64,000 bases of DNA from Scleroderma bovista. Lineage: Eukaryota > Basidiomycota > Agaricomycetes > Boletales > Sclerodermataceae. The DNA is taken from the NCBI GenBank assembly GCA_037178675.1, contig JAYMGJ010000216.1, positions 1-64,000 on the forward strand. Reading direction: 5' to 3'. Numbering within the stretch: the first letter of the stretch is position 1; the number at the start of each line of letters is the position of its first letter. The notes beneath the pieces were generated by a model. It worked only from the letters and a program-made list of their open reading frames with translations, was not told where the DNA came from and did no database searches. Shown here one piece after another: positions 23,191 through 37,238 of the stretch. The translations under genes and the position numbers were made by a program.

Positions 23191-26100
23191 CGGTTGGGAA
23201 GGACCTAGTACTTGATACCGGGACCATTACATCTACGTACTAGCCTGTACTAGTGCTATGATTGTCGTGTCGAGAAAGAATACCCGCGGGCGGATACACT
23301 TACTGCGTCTCTGCACACGCGTGATGTAATACAAGGGAGTCAAAAAGGTCATGTAATGCACAATTTCGTCACTTTGGAGGTGCCGGCTCAAACCCAGGCT
23401 GCTTGTCCAGTCAGTGGGCAATCGACATTTGGCAAATTTCTTGTGTCCTACTTCAAGATAATACATAGGCCTCTAATTCACAACCCTTTCCTCTCTTTCT
23501 CCGGGAGTTTTCATAGGTTGCTTTCTAATGTGTCACCCTCACATAACCTCTCGCTACCAACCTCACTGGATCCAGACTTAGATGGATATAATCCCCGTGT
23601 ACCCACTCAGATGGTGAGTCCGGGTAGCTCCCCAAATCAAACTCAATTGTACTCAGGGTGTTACTGTGTGCCCAGAAGTCTGTATTTCAAGTACTAGTGG
23701 GTCCGAGTCTGGTGCCTTCGAACTTCCAGCATGCCGCCCGTGCCGAAGTGGGCAAGGTCCTCAGGCTCAATAAGGTTGTGGTTAGAATTTGATTTTCGTC
23801 CGGTCCAATCTAGCGACTGCGCCCACATAGCGGCCTTTAGGTGATTGGTACCATATGTCTCTGGAGATCGGCGGGTAAGATGTGAAGATGTCAGGGTATT
23901 GGACGAGCCCTGGATTGCGCTCAGAGAGGGGAATCGTACTGATAGAAACGCAAGTTGTATAGAAATCAGTATGGCAGCGACAAAGACTAGGACATGATGA
24001 GCGATATTGAACCTTGAGAGTGGAATGTCCCGAATCCGCTGTTGTGGAACTTCAGCGCCTCAGTAACAAATTAAGAGACGGAGCCACAATCAAATCCGAT
24101 GATTGTTTTCGCGGGAGGAACGTCATGACATTGATGACCTGCCATAAAACAGAAGAAAGGTGACGGGACCTTACCGGTTATTCATCGAACTACATAGTAT
24201 GCAGTGACCCAGTAATCGCCAATTTTGAGATGAGTGATAAGTATATAGACCAATCAGTGTTGAGACGCTAGCGGCTGCGGATTTCTTCTGCATCCAGGTG
24301 CTGCCAGAGCAATAAAGACGAGCCTGATCAGAACATTCCCTGAACTGTGGGACAGATACCGAGTCGATACCATTCTCGATCTGCTATCCCTGGCAGCCCC
24401 ACTAACGCATGACACCAAGTGCCTACTTGAATCTTTCTCTGTGGTATGGAAAATTTACGTACATACCGTACGACCTGAGGGATACAGTGCAGGGCTGGAT
24501 CTGTTCGTGGATGTCCAAATCGTCCTGAGGTGAATATATATGCTTCACCAATTCCTTGCAGATACAAGCATCCATTTGAGTACTATGGGTCCAAGGCAAT
24601 GGCATGTGGCCATACGCGAACGGTAGTATGCATTGCACCATTGGTGCAGCGTCCTCTCAATCCAGACTCTAGAGCCAGCTGTACACACCTCTTCCGAAGT
24701 TGATCTGAAAATCTGACAGATACATGTCAGACTGTCAGGGTCATCAGCGATATCGATCATCCTGTGGCCTGTGTGACGTGACATTCAGTCGCCGACCACT
24801 ACATAACTGGTAAGGCTTGGTTGTCTGTAAATTGGCAAGGCCCCGTTGCATGAGCGTTCGCTCCGCCCTACTACAGCGCGACGCCACACAATTGAGGGGA
24901 CTCCCAACCCAGACTTTTGCACGCGGAACCGAAACAGGCGACGCCGTTTGAAACGACACCTGGTCCCCAGTTCCTCATGTGGCATTATTCGCAAGGAACG
25001 CCAGTTCTGGCCACCCTACGACCGTCCCTCGGATCCGTTTATTGGGTTTATCAGTGTGCCTACTAGTAAACAGGATGCCTTTTCTTACTCGTTACTGATC
25101 CACCTGAAAATGGAGCCATACTCACCATTACATTCAACGTAACGCAGAGCCCTCTGCAGGCCATGTGGTGTCGTGCCTACGAGGAATGAAGAATGTATTT
25201 TTGGGCCCACCAACGCTGTCTGGCAGTGTCAAAAGTTACCAAGCACAGGTGTTAGTCCCGGGATGCACCAGTCTCCGAGGGTTTATTCTCGATCAAGTTG
25301 TGTTTCCTGAATTCATGATCAGCCACTGTGCTCCATTCAGGACCCGAGACATACATTATTGCACCATGTGAAGATCCATACCACGGATCTTTGAAGCACC
25401 AAGACTAGCCTTATCATGTTCATTGCAGAGAATGGAGCCTGGAGAACGTCTAGTATGACGTGTCGGATAAGCCAATGTATCGACCATTGGATTCCCAATT
25501 ATTAGGTGCCACGCGCCTGTATGGACCCGAAGAACGTAGGGCAAGCTCCCCATGGCCGTGTCGCCGGCGTATGTGCAGACCTCAGCCGTACGGTCTCTCT
25601 GAGGCTTTGAAATTGCTTGCTCAGCGTTGCTGCGGCTTAATCTCGGCATATGTGCAATTCAGAGACGCGAGTCCAGCACTGAGGCTGCACAGCACAACCG
25701 CTCCTCCAGCCACACCATTACTAATCAAATACTAATTAATCACCCTCAGTATGCAATGAGCCTAAGGTTGAGGTCATCCCGTGTCCGACGTGCGGACACA
25801 GAGTGTTTTAGTATTCAAGATGTGGTTTGGATAAGCCTTACAACCCTAGCGATGGCCCTCAGCACGTATGGCACTCGTCGCTGTGGTAGCTTGTTGCGCT
25901 AGTCCTTTGCCAGGTTTATAACCACCCAGGGTCAGGGAAGGCGGTTTCATATGCGCTGCAACAGAGACACAACGATGGAAACAGTCAGTGGCCGGGAAGC
26001 CCTTTTCCTGTCCAACTTGCTGGCAATTTCCTTCCCCCGCTCATAACATGGAGACTTACGATACGTTTATCTCCATCCTCTATCCAATCAGAGTTGAGGT

Positions 26101-29100
26101 TTGCTGAAAGCCTCATCACTACTGTCAGATGACACTCTTGCGGCCATATGGCACCATGTCTTGTTGCGGTATAAAAATTAGAATTCTCTCTCTCAGCACT
26201 GTCAACAGTCAGACTATCATAAACATGGTACTAAAATCGGGTACAGTAAAGATCATCATACTGTAGTACTGACCTAAGGGGATAGTAAGTTCATACTTTT
26301 AGGTTCTGTCTCTAAATTCGACTTTCTCACAAACATAACTTCCCAAGAACGGTGACCGTTACGGACCGACAATCCCCAGACAATTGAGTACGATATGGGA
26401 AATCTGAAAGAAGCCTCTCCCTAATCTGCAATCAAGACAAATAAGCAAGTATTATACAAAGCAACACAGCAGCCTCGAGGCGCATTGGCGTCTAAACTTC
26501 TTCGACCAGTCGTCATTGGCACTCACGGTCATCACGAGCTGAAGAATACAGGGACCTGGCTGCGCCGATGTGACCGCAAAGTATGAGTATGTACATATAC
26601 GAACGTTAAGTTCCATTGCTTGCTCACCTGTCGAGATGACCCACGAGGTCCGTTGTAAACCAGGGCTCTGCGAACGAGCAGCATCAAAGTCTGGGATCAG
26701 ATGTAGGCGGCAAAGCTTATCTGTTCGATGATGGACAAGTGTGCCACCACTTGTACAGAGATAGCACTTGCACTAATTCAAATCACCAGATAGGTATCAA
26801 GTTGGAATGGCGGAAGTAGTAGTGATGTCCATGGTTAGTATGATGGGCCATATGGACAGCCTCTTTGGTCTGCTATCCAACAAATCCCTCGGACCTCCCT
26901 TCTCCGCGTCGGGAAGGTTTCACCGCGGAATCAAGGTACGTACGGAAACTATGACGCACATCTCCCGACATGCACGGAATACCAGGGAAGACCACTGCGG
27001 AAATGATAGGGGCCGTTGTCCGAAGTTTGAACACCGCATTAGGACCTTTCAGAACTCGAGCGATGATGAATGATCATTACAAACTTGTGGTACAGGGATG
27101 GCAGTCCGAAGTGGGAAGTGTTTGTTCAACCTTGTGCGATATATCGCGTCTGGCTTCCTCATAGCGCAGGACAGTGCTAGTAGGGGGCTGTGATAGACCC
27201 TACAATGTGATTGATAATGTGCGATCAAAAGCACGTCACGATGAACATATCAGGATCCAAATGTCTACTGAGACAAAAGATGTTTATCAGAACTCTAATC
27301 CATGAGATGGACTCATTCTTACGGGCTGGTGTGATTACAAAGTTCGAGCACTTGGCACCCGCCGCAATGATCCGGATTCCCCCTGGTCATGTGGGAGGGG
27401 GCGTAAGATAACCCGTTCCCCACGACAAGCTTTTAGCCTCTTGTGTATTTCTGGCACAGGGAAGGAGACATGTGAGATGGATGCTCAGACATGGTGGCGC
27501 GAGGAACGTTCCGAAGCTGCAAGAGAAAGAAAGCCAAGGATCACGACGGTAAGGGCCTCAGGGGTCACATGATAGACACTGATCAATGAATCTTGCTTAG
27601 CTCTGGGACATGCCAATGACAGATTGGGATCGAAAGGCGTACGTAGGCACAAGTCCGAAACCATGTTGATCAATCCCGCTGTGATACGGCCTCCTCGCCA
27701 AGGCCTCAGCACTCCGTACGACACAGCAGTCCTGGCATCATGGCAGCTTCGTAGGATTATGGTGCGCTGGTAGTTCTGTAGTGGTTAGGCATGGTGAGAG
27801 CATAAACACAAAGTCTCGGCTGTCCCCCACTCAAGTGGCATTTCACTTGAAGTTGCCTACGTATGTAATGAGTGTCAATAGTGTGTGGAATGCCCGGTCC
27901 GACGAGACATGTCCGCCGGAACATTCCGTAATTCGTGAAGTCTTCGCGTGGGCCCTGAGGGGGTTCGACTTTCGGTTCACTTTGCCCAGAAGTGCTGTCC
28001 TCGAGCTATAGCCTAAACAGCATGGGCAACGTGGAGGTCCCGGACTGGCCAGTGCGACAGGGACAGGCGAGCCAGTGACCGCGCCAACTTTACCAGAACA
28101 GCAGCCACTCGAAACGAGATTCGAGATTCGATAGAAGCGACCGCCAGGCGCGCTCGTGGGCCTCGTGTGGAGATCATTATTGTTCGCATCGTATGGGGAA
28201 GAACATCTCGAGGCCGCATGCTGGTCAGCTATTGGTGCGTATTACCTGTGCCACATCATCGAAGCCGCGAATGAACACGTAAATTCTAGACACGGGCTGG
28301 GCTTCTTCAGCGTCTTGTCCAGCCTGGGGCCCGTAGTAGTGCGGGAGGCAGTGCGGGAAGCCAAGTGCGGAAATAGCAAGTATGAATGATCATCATGGGA
28401 TGGGATATCTGCGAAACTCAAGGAAGCTAAGTACGACCCTCGGGTATCTGATCAGACTTTAGCATACCGCCATTATCGGACGGTCTTCGGTCGCGGATGG
28501 CCGGCTCGAGGTTCGACGACTGATAATATAGACAATGCAGTCGGAGCGGTCTGTGTAAGCGGTGGGTGCGGGTATGCAGCCAGCCTGCGGGGGAGTCAGG
28601 TCTACCCCATAAGTCGACAACGAAATAGTCGGAGGGTCGACCGGGGGGACGAGTGTCGTACGACCCGGAAAGCCTTTCAACACGTTTCCCGGAAGAGGAC
28701 AGTCGAAAATATCCGCAGTTGGGATCATACTAGTGAACTAGACCTGCGCGTCGCCGGCGGCTAACGTTTCACAGTTGCCGAATACAAGCAACGCATACTG
28801 TGGCCACGACTCGGAACTGTCGAATTACCGAACTTTGGGCATTCCCGAGAAGTCGGTTGTCGTTGTGCATTGCAATGAAAATTAAGGCAGCTGCATTTCC
28901 AGGCTCGGGGTTAACACTGGTCGATACATGATCTCTCAGGGGAACGCACCATGTGGAGGACTGAATAGCACTAAGGTCCGTATTGTAGTAGGATGGCGTG
29001 CTGTCACGATCAATAATTCAGTGGGCTCGCAATCGGGACACGTACATTCGCTGGATTATTATTACCACTGCCAAGTTCCCCGATATGCTAATCTGGTCTT

Positions 29101-31028
29101 CTCTATCTCTGGAGCACTCCGGCTCCGTCGTGCCACACGGATTAGATGGGCCCAATCACCATACTATGTATGTACCATACTTTCTTTGTCACACCGTAGG
29201 CACCCCAGCCCAGGACAAAGTAACGGATCATGAAAGCACGTTCGACGGGTAGCTACCGAATAGTAAATATGTCTATTCCTCACTCAGGGGAGCAGGGGGT
29301 GGTGGTGCCGCGAACATATGTATACAGATACCAATGCATTGGGCTCCACTGATCTGGTGGCTGACAAAGTTCTATCTAGATGACACGCACCGCAAGGGTT
29401 ATGAATGTTCACCCTCGACATGCTTACGGGACGGAAGATACCCGTGGGCTGCGCACTGCTCGAGCATAGGCATATTCAAATCTGCCAGCTGTCAAGAAAC
29501 ACTGGCAACAGTGTAGTGGACGGTGTGGAGTGGCGACAGGGGGAGACGGTGATCCGTGGAGGTGCGCGTATTGGCCAGCGACGGGTCAAGCAACGTACTA
29601 TGAATGTGGGCAGAGCATCTAGTATGGACATTGTATTGTTTCGTATATGGCCATGGATATTCCCTCCATTATTACGACAAGTGTGGGCACGTGCCAGATA
29701 GAAGTCCGCCAGCTGGCCCGCAAGAATGGGTTTCGTGCGCCCGTAAGAAAGCCAACCCTGCACACTGACGACATATTAGTGGATTAAGTATGGGGGTGGG
29801 TCGCGGGAACCATAGATTGGGAGTCACAGGGGTGGGGACATTATCGCTACCGTACTGCAGGTCCACCACTATACACTTGTGAAACCAAGCGGAGGATTGT
29901 TTGGGATGTGATATGGAAGCAGAGTACGCTAGTACTCCTACGGTAGCAAAGACGAATCCCTTCTGATCGCGGCGGCGAAATAGGTCAGACAAGACGACGA
30001 AAGTATGATAAGGACGTACTGCGCAATAATATAGGCAGTAGTTCGGTTCTATTCTAAGTAGAAAGAAAGCGGCGTTGGCCCGTGACCAAGTGTAATTTTC
30101 AAATGGGGCAAACTATACGTGGTTGGGTAGTACTTCGCGTCGGTCGGTGGGGCGGGAGAAAGTGCGCGATCTTGTGCACATGATCGTGAAGAATGGACGA
30201 AACGGCTCAAATCGACTTTGGGTTAGTCGTCAACTAGATTTGCACGTGCCACAGTCGCCGTCGACATTTGTTGGTAGGAGTCGTCAGGGATGGAGACAGG
30301 CCCACTCTCTAAATGTAGGGGAGAAGATCACCGCAGGAATCGGCGGAAACTTGGTGAGCGTTGGTCGGGGTGTGGGCCTGTGACAGGGGAAAAGGCGAGA
30401 AAGAAAGTTGGGGGGAGGTGGGTCGAATGTCAGGCCTGACAGGGGTCTCGCTCGTCGCTGGGGTCGAAATAATGGGGGGACACGAGGGTCGGCGGGCGGT
30501 CTACTAGCTAGTTTACATAGTGGGATAAGTATAGAGGCTAATCAACATATGATCTGACAAAATCTGCGAGTCGTCGGTGGTGGAAATTGAAATTGATGCA
30601 TGTCAATTTACAACATAAATTGGCAGTCAGGCAACCACCGAGCATCTAGATGACGCAGCTCCCCCGCAGTCCGGAGCAGGGCCCAAGGTGCTCCTGGCGT
30701 GTCTGCTGCTCTGCGCTGTGCACGGAGAGAGAATGGGAGTGGGCCGAGTGGTGTTTTGCTGTGTGTGACGCGGCTGAAAGCAGCCGACGGCAGTGGCATT
30801 CATATTGTTGCCGGCATGCCGAGAGGGGTTAATATGCAGTATTTGTGCGTGTTTGTGTGATATGATCGGATTACTGTTTAGGTAATCGTGGGATGTGATT
30901 GGAGGTGCTGCTAAATAGGCCCGCATTGGTTGGCGTTCCCTTGTCTCTCCTCGTCGTATCGTCTCTACTCTCTCTCTGTGTTATTGCATTCACAATCCCT
31001 GTAATCTCATCTGTACTCCTACCCTACC
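23191..31028. other. Gene desert of about 7.8 kb
   Basis: I checked all frames here and recognised no domain, no splice-consistent gene, no tRNA, no terminal inverted repeats and no LTRs. Open frames are short and of mixed composition. The last kilobase (about 30120-31020) is G-rich with many Gs in runs, then CT-rich just before the SFP1 start, and is probably SFP1 regulatory and 5' UTR sequence. The rest may be long-decayed mobile DNA, which I cannot show. Confidence 0.5.
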
Positions 31029-32860
31029 ATGTCTCCTACTGCTCAGCCTATTGCATGCCACTCCTCTAATCCCGCAGACTTCCACTTCCTCCCAGACTCG
31101 TATGCTGCTGCGTCGGGGGCCATCTCCGCCTCCTACATCATTGGATCCCCCATATCGTGGCGCGCGGGCTCGTTTGGCAGCCGCTTCTATCCCGGATGTT
31201 CCCCAGGGCAGCTCCTTGGCCCCCTCGAGTCAGTGTGTTCCCTGTGACGTGGAATCCAACTCTCACTCTCCCCCCACAGCCCGAGCGACTTTAGGTGCGG
31301 AAAGGTGTCCTCTTCTTTCGAGAGCGACCGCGGCTCGATTATCAACGCCGTAGGCATATTCGACCGCGAGGACGAGCTGGTCAGTACACCTCTCTGCATC
31401 GCTTCCCTTATCCTCACCCAATGCCCCCCTAGTGTCGCAATTACACCTGCTGTGGTCTACAGATCGATGATCTTCATGCTCTTGTCCAGCATTTTGAAGA
31501 GTATCATGTCGTCGTCGTCGATCAGTTTGGTCAACAACGCGGCCCTGTTTCCCACCCCCCAGAACAACAGCAACATCCCATACGCCCTTATCCCACTCCC
31601 TCCCAACTCCCAGACATTAACACCCAACAGCCCCCCCCAGCCTATAACCAGGGTGGATTTGACCCCGATGATATGGAACTAGACGTCGATCAAAGTAGCA
31701 CCCCTTCTCCAGGTGGCCCGTCCCCTCCCGATACGCCCCTGACAACGCCGCTGTCGTCACACCCGTCACACTCTTTCCCTCACTTGGGTCATTCAGGGAA
31801 CGACGCTGTTTCAGCCTTTGACACCACCACCATCCCGACCCGTTCCATCCATAGCCACTCCATGGCTGCCTTCCCACCATCACGCAATGGTCCGTCTAAT
31901 AATCCAGAACCATTCAATGGTTACGCGGGTTACTCCGACTATTCATCCTCCATGCCAGGCACTGTCCCCTCCCCCCCTGCGTCCGACGAACAAATGCAAA
32001 ATACCGCTGCTTCCAGCGAACCCGCAAGTCCGTACGGCTGTCTCCCTCCCACACTCGTGTTCTCAACGACCAACACACCCACAAATACACCCACCGCTTC
32101 TCGCGTTCCATCGCCATCAGGTACATCTCGCAGTTCAGTTCATTCGACGTCTCAGCAGTCCAAGGACTCGTCGACTTCATCCAAGTCATCGCATACGACC
32201 GCTCGTGCAAGCACCACCCTGTCTCGTCCTGCGTCGTCGCTCTTGCTCTCCAAGCCGTTCCGCTGTCCCAAGCCTAATTGCAACAAGAGTTACAAGCAGG
32301 CCAATGGCTTGAAGTACCACATGACGCATGGCAGCTGTAACTTCGCACCTCCCAAGGATCTTGAGCAGGTACAGGCACTTCTCGCCAGTAAGCGCTCAGC
32401 TCGGGAAGCTGCGGGAGATGACGATAACATGATTAGTGAAGGTGAGCTGCGGGAGGTTGAGCGGGAAGCGGAGCGCCGACTTCGGCCGTTTGCGTGTGGC
32501 GTGGGCGATTGTCAGCGGCGATACAAGAACATGAACGGGTTGCGATATCATTATCAGCACTCCGGCGAGCATGGAGCCATCGGCCTCAATCTCCTTGCCA
32601 GCGGTCAACACGAGTGCTTGCAGCACGCGCACAAGAACTCGAGTGCCGCAAGCTCGCGGCAGTCAACGCCCATGACGAGTGGCCAGTGTACTCCTGCTAC
32701 TACCCCGTCGACACCAACCTACGCCCAACAGTACCAGCAGCAGATGATGTTTACGTCTGCGCAGCATCAGTTTTTGCGAGTTCAGCAACAGCAACAGATG
32801 CATGTGCAGTTGGCGTACCCCACGAGCGCCGATGCAGACGCTATCGCCATTCAAATATAA
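31029..32860 (+). CDS. SFP1: Split zinc-finger transcriptional regulator Sfp1
   Basis: Sfp1 controls ribosomal protein and ribosome biogenesis genes downstream of TOR in yeast. The start MSPTAQPIACHSSNPADFHF leads through intron 31229-31279 (a gt two bases later is possible) to SDFRCGKVSSSFESDRGS, and through intron 31380-31462 to IDDLHALVQHFEEYHVVV, a conserved Sfp1-type segment. A long Pro/Ser/Thr-rich region follows. The paired fingers are FRCPKPNCNKSYKQANGLKY ending HMTHGSC, and FACGVGDCQRRYKNMNGLRY ending HYQHSGEHG. They are separated by about 65 residues, the split arrangement that names the family. The C-terminus is Gln-rich. The stop at 32858-32860 is followed by a T-rich 3' flank. 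The 5' side is an unusually long empty stretch. Confidence 0.9.
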
Positions 32861-35800
32861 CATTATTCCTTGGGGAGGATTCTGGCGTTCATCGCGGATA
32901 GTATTTGGAAAAGACCAATGGGTTGGGATTGTGTTCGTTCTTCGACTGGCTGTCCGGTGCCACTCCATTCGCATCGATATGAACGAGCGAAGGAGTTCAC
33001 TCCTTTATGGTGTCCAGACGCTAGGGATGGGCGTGCCCGCGCCGAATCAAAAGTAGTGAATTAGAACGTACTGGGATTTTTTTTCTTCTTTTTGGCTTCT
33101 CTTTCGTGTCTCCGGCTTCGTCCTCATCATCTCTGCTCTTTTCTGTTGCCTGGTTTTCGTTTGTTTTCTATTATATAGTACTGTATATGCTCGGCCTTCA
33201 ACACGTCCCTTGGTCGTCCTGCTATTTCGTGGCTTTTGGCTCGTTATTTTGTCTTCTGGCCTCCACCAGCACCGGAATCCCCGCTACTCTCGTTCGTCCA
33301 CTCGTTCGTTGGCGCTCCCCCAAAAAGAAAACGAAAGCCAGTCATCCTGAAAAAGCGGGCTGGTAACGCGACCTCTCCTCCACCGCCGTCGTCATTGCCG
33401 TTACTAATTTCAGAGGCCCTCCTCTGATGTACCCTTCCGCCCATTTGTTCGCTCACCTTCGTTTTCACACATCGTTGGTTTTACCCCCTCCCCGTTGCAA
33501 ATGTCGATGGCTGTGGAAGAACACAGTGCAACCCCTTCACATAGCGTATTATTCGAAGAGTCTCCCGTGTCGCATCACCTCCCCCGTCGTTTTTTTGTCC
33601 CCACTTGTCAGGTATAGATACATAAAGCTTATTTGAATAGTATTTTTTGCTGGAGCTCTGGTAGCATAACCAACTGTCGATGAGATCGAAAAATCTGAGA
33701 GCGGGTGTATATCCATTGCAAGCATAAGGTGACAACTGTGCAAGTCCACATCTCTCCGATCGATTTACCATCGTTGCGATGTGCTCTGTTCCTGCCGATC
33801 AAATGATCCGCCATGAATTTGATTATGTTGGCCCTTTCACTTCTTCACCTTCGTCACTCGTCACCTGGGCGGCCGTGGTGATCAGTGTACGTAGTTTATC
33901 AGGTGGGGGACGTATGTAGCTTATACGTCGTCTCTCAGCGAGGATACACCGCAAATGGACAGCCTTTTCTTGAAAACGAAGGAACGTCACTAGACTGTCC
34001 GTGGACGTATGTCCAGTGAGAGATGCGACGGCCCTCCGATCTGACACCACCGCCGGTCAGCAACTAGCAGTCTGTACACCGTATCACAATTATATGACAT
34101 GTGATTCCAGTTGGAAGTTCGTTGCCACACATTATGAGGGGGTGACGACGGTCTCGGGGTCTATCAGTTGTTTACACAGAGCTCTCCGCGGGTCGGTCTG
34201 TTCTAAGGCCCTGTGGTCGCCAGGACCACAAACTGGAATTCGGAATTCTGCATGATCACGGGACGTAGAACTAATTTTCGGGGTTTCAGGCTCAGGCCTT
34301 CAGGGGTTTAGCCCACACGGTGATACGCGAAAGAGTGCCACAAGTTGGGGCCAATGAGGATGTGACTTTCCCGTTCGGCGAATAGTAGCATGACTCAATC
34401 ACATTTCCTCCCCAGTGAATGACGTAGAAGTGAGTAGTAATAGCAAGAGTTCAAATTACAGCACCTCGCTCAGTCCTCCCATTTGGAAGCCAATCCGCCT
34501 GACAACCGTTGTTTCTAACGTACACTCCATCGTGCGACGGCGTCCAACGTCCAGTGGATCCCAAGTGTAGTTGTGTTACTACTATCGCGTCGATTTGGAG
34601 CTGATCAAGATCCATGACCCTATCCCAATGCACCGTATATCTGGGTTCGTAGTCCTCACGGGATCATCGAGTATATGCACTTGGGGACCTGAATCAAATG
34701 TAACTGGTGACCATGAGAGTATTTTGCGTGAGTGACACCGACGGTCAACATGGGAAATTCAAAAGGCACACACCGTTGGTTTCGGTGAGGGTGTTTCGAG
34801 CCAAGGGTGGGTAGTCTTTGGCAAGCATGAGAGCCCCTAGGACCTAAGGCTGGCCGCCATCATATTACGCCCAAAGCCCAGGCTACTGGGTTTCGCTGTT
34901 CGGGTCGCTGGTCCAGCTCTGTTGCAATATTTAGACAGTTTATCTTATTTGTCGACTCGTTCTTCTGAAGCAGCTTTCCCAACCTGGCACCTCGTCGTCG
35001 ATAACCTTCGTGATTTTCGTGAGGGCGACAGTTCTATCGATAACGACTCACTTCCAAGATAAACGGCCATGCTGTCTCTCGTTTACATGGCAATCTGTCA
35101 CTCAGTGAGAAGACCACAGGCCCAAATGAGGCACGCCAGTCCGAATGCAGCCAACTTGCTCCAGCAGGGTTTGGCATGCTGCATCATACACCTGTCGAAA
35201 GTTAGTCGCACCTTGGTCCAGCAGCCCGCCGCCAACCTGTGCACCAACTACTCCACTTGGTTAGGTGAGAATTCGGGCCGCCTTCGATTGCATTAGCAAC
35301 GTGGATGGTGCACGTCTTGATAAGTTTGTGGCGATTAGTATGGACTAACCCCCTGCGGTCATCTACGACACTAACTTACCAACAGCCTGTCTCCCTTCGA
35401 CCATCTGAGGTTGCGACCAAATCACTCACGCCATGCGCCAGCTTCCACGCTTCGTGATCACCATCCCTGACGACGGATATCGATCGCAGGCCGTTCGTCC
35501 TATAGGTGGGACTCCGGGTAGATTCATTGTCGGACCTACCATTCCTTAAGAGGTCCGTGGAGCACACACCATTCGCGTTCCATCGGCTCCGCAGGTGTAA
35601 TCCTTCTTCTTCGTTGCTTGGCTTAACTCCATATAGTCATATGTATTCATTCCCGACAGATGGAAAGTGCCAGTGATGGACGTGCTGCTGGTCGTTAGGC
35701 CATTCTAGGGAACCACAAACATGGCCTTGAAGAAGTAAGTGTATGTCGCCCAGGCCGCCCATCCGTCATTTTGACAATAGTGTAGAGCATCAGCGTCAAT

Positions 35801-37100
35801 CAGATTCGTCCTTATCTTTGTCGCTTACGTTGATCCTCGTTTGGCCCTTCTCAAGGTTTCAAGTACATGATTAACGCAAAATGAAAGCACGACGTATCTC
35901 CCCCTCTCACACTGTCCATCAAGATCTTCATTCTGCTGCTATTCTCTGAAGAACATCCTCCGATTGCGTCACAATGTCCAGTCCGATCTTAGCTTAGCAA
36001 GCACCGCCTTTTCGTGGTCGATGTTGAGCCATTTTGTCCCCTTGCCATATAACCTATTTCGAAAGTCATGGCCCGTGCAGGGTATTGGCGTCCTGGAAAA
36101 GCGAGGCTGTGTACATTGACCCCTTCCTTTTGCACCACTTCCTTCAATCCCTAAAGAGGTGTGAAGGGCCTCACCAGTGCGAAAAGCATCTGTGTAATCT
36201 CAAGGTAGGTATGTAAGTGGCGTCTTATCGAGTTTAACTTACTTGAGGCTTGGTTCGTTGCGATGACATTATCACCCCTTTGGTGAACTAGCACTGACAA
36301 GAATTGACGTAGAACGTTCCCGTGCACAGGTGAGTACTTGAGTACCGTATGGCGGGTCCTTCGCTGGCCCTCGATAGCACTTGTTGGGCGAGTTTTTCAA
36401 CATATTTCTCCTGAGATCCTTCCAAAGCCATTATTTTGAATGGATCACCTCAGCGACTTGGAGGGTGTACGCGTCACTATCGCCGTGAACGCTTTCTGTA
36501 ACGTGGAGCTGGTATAGCTGGTATGCGACCATTCTTCAGTTGTTCCTCTTGCAACCGTCCGTGATTGGAAGAATTATGATCCCTCCTTTGAAGGGTTAGG
36601 ATTGTACGAGAATGCGGAAAGAAGCATAGTGATGTTTTACGAATATACCCAACTTGAATACAACAATCTTTGGTGCTACTCTTTGGACGTTAGAGTGGTT
36701 GGGCTATGGTGGCGGTTCGCAGTTAGACTTGAATCGACAGCACACGACCGTAGACTTCGAATTCGAGTCGGGATTCTTTTACATAACTAAACACAGACAA
36801 TAGTCAGTAGTTATATAGTGGGTCCAAATAATTATGTACAAGTTAGCTGCGGGCCTGCGGCCACCAGTAACCACAAGAATTTATACGAGACAATCTGAGA
36901 AACCTAGTTCTTTTGAACTTGATGGAGGCCGATTAGTACATGGGTGAATATTTCCAAACAAGGAAGCGTGTTGACAGCGGCAATTGTTTCGAAATATCAT
37001 TCAAATCGATCCCACTACCGTCACAATCCTGCATCTAGGCATGTCCGATTGCTACTATGTTTATGACAGCGTATTGATTGATAACATAGCCTGTGCAGAT
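32861..37100. other. Gene-poor stretch of about 4.2 kb
   Basis: The first 700 bp are the T/C-rich 3' flank of SFP1. Beyond that I recognise no gene. A minus-strand frame at 33823-34050 (containing FLRFQEKAVHLRCILAERRR) and a plus-strand frame at about 36470-36790 (DWKNYDPSFEGLGLY) look protein-like in composition but have no family match and no supporting splice sites, so they are left uncalled. Confidence 0.45.
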
Positions 37101-37238
37101 GCAAGTTGAAACCGATTTTTACCAGATCTCGGGCTTCCGAGCACATTCTAACGGGTGGTGTGTGCCTTTCCTCCTGCCTTACACTTCTAGAAGTCTGGGC
37201 ATTGGTTTTAAGGTTCAAGCTATATGATGACGCGCCTA

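Noticed and set aside
27750..27830. tRNA-like stretch (tagttctgtagtggttaggcatgg)
   Set aside because: The D-arm-like TAGTGGTTAG has no matching acceptor stem, anticodon arm or TTCGA loop at the right distance.
33427..33636. Short plus-strand coding frame downstream of SFP1
   Set aside because: Pyrimidine-rich 3' flank with no conserved features or splice support.
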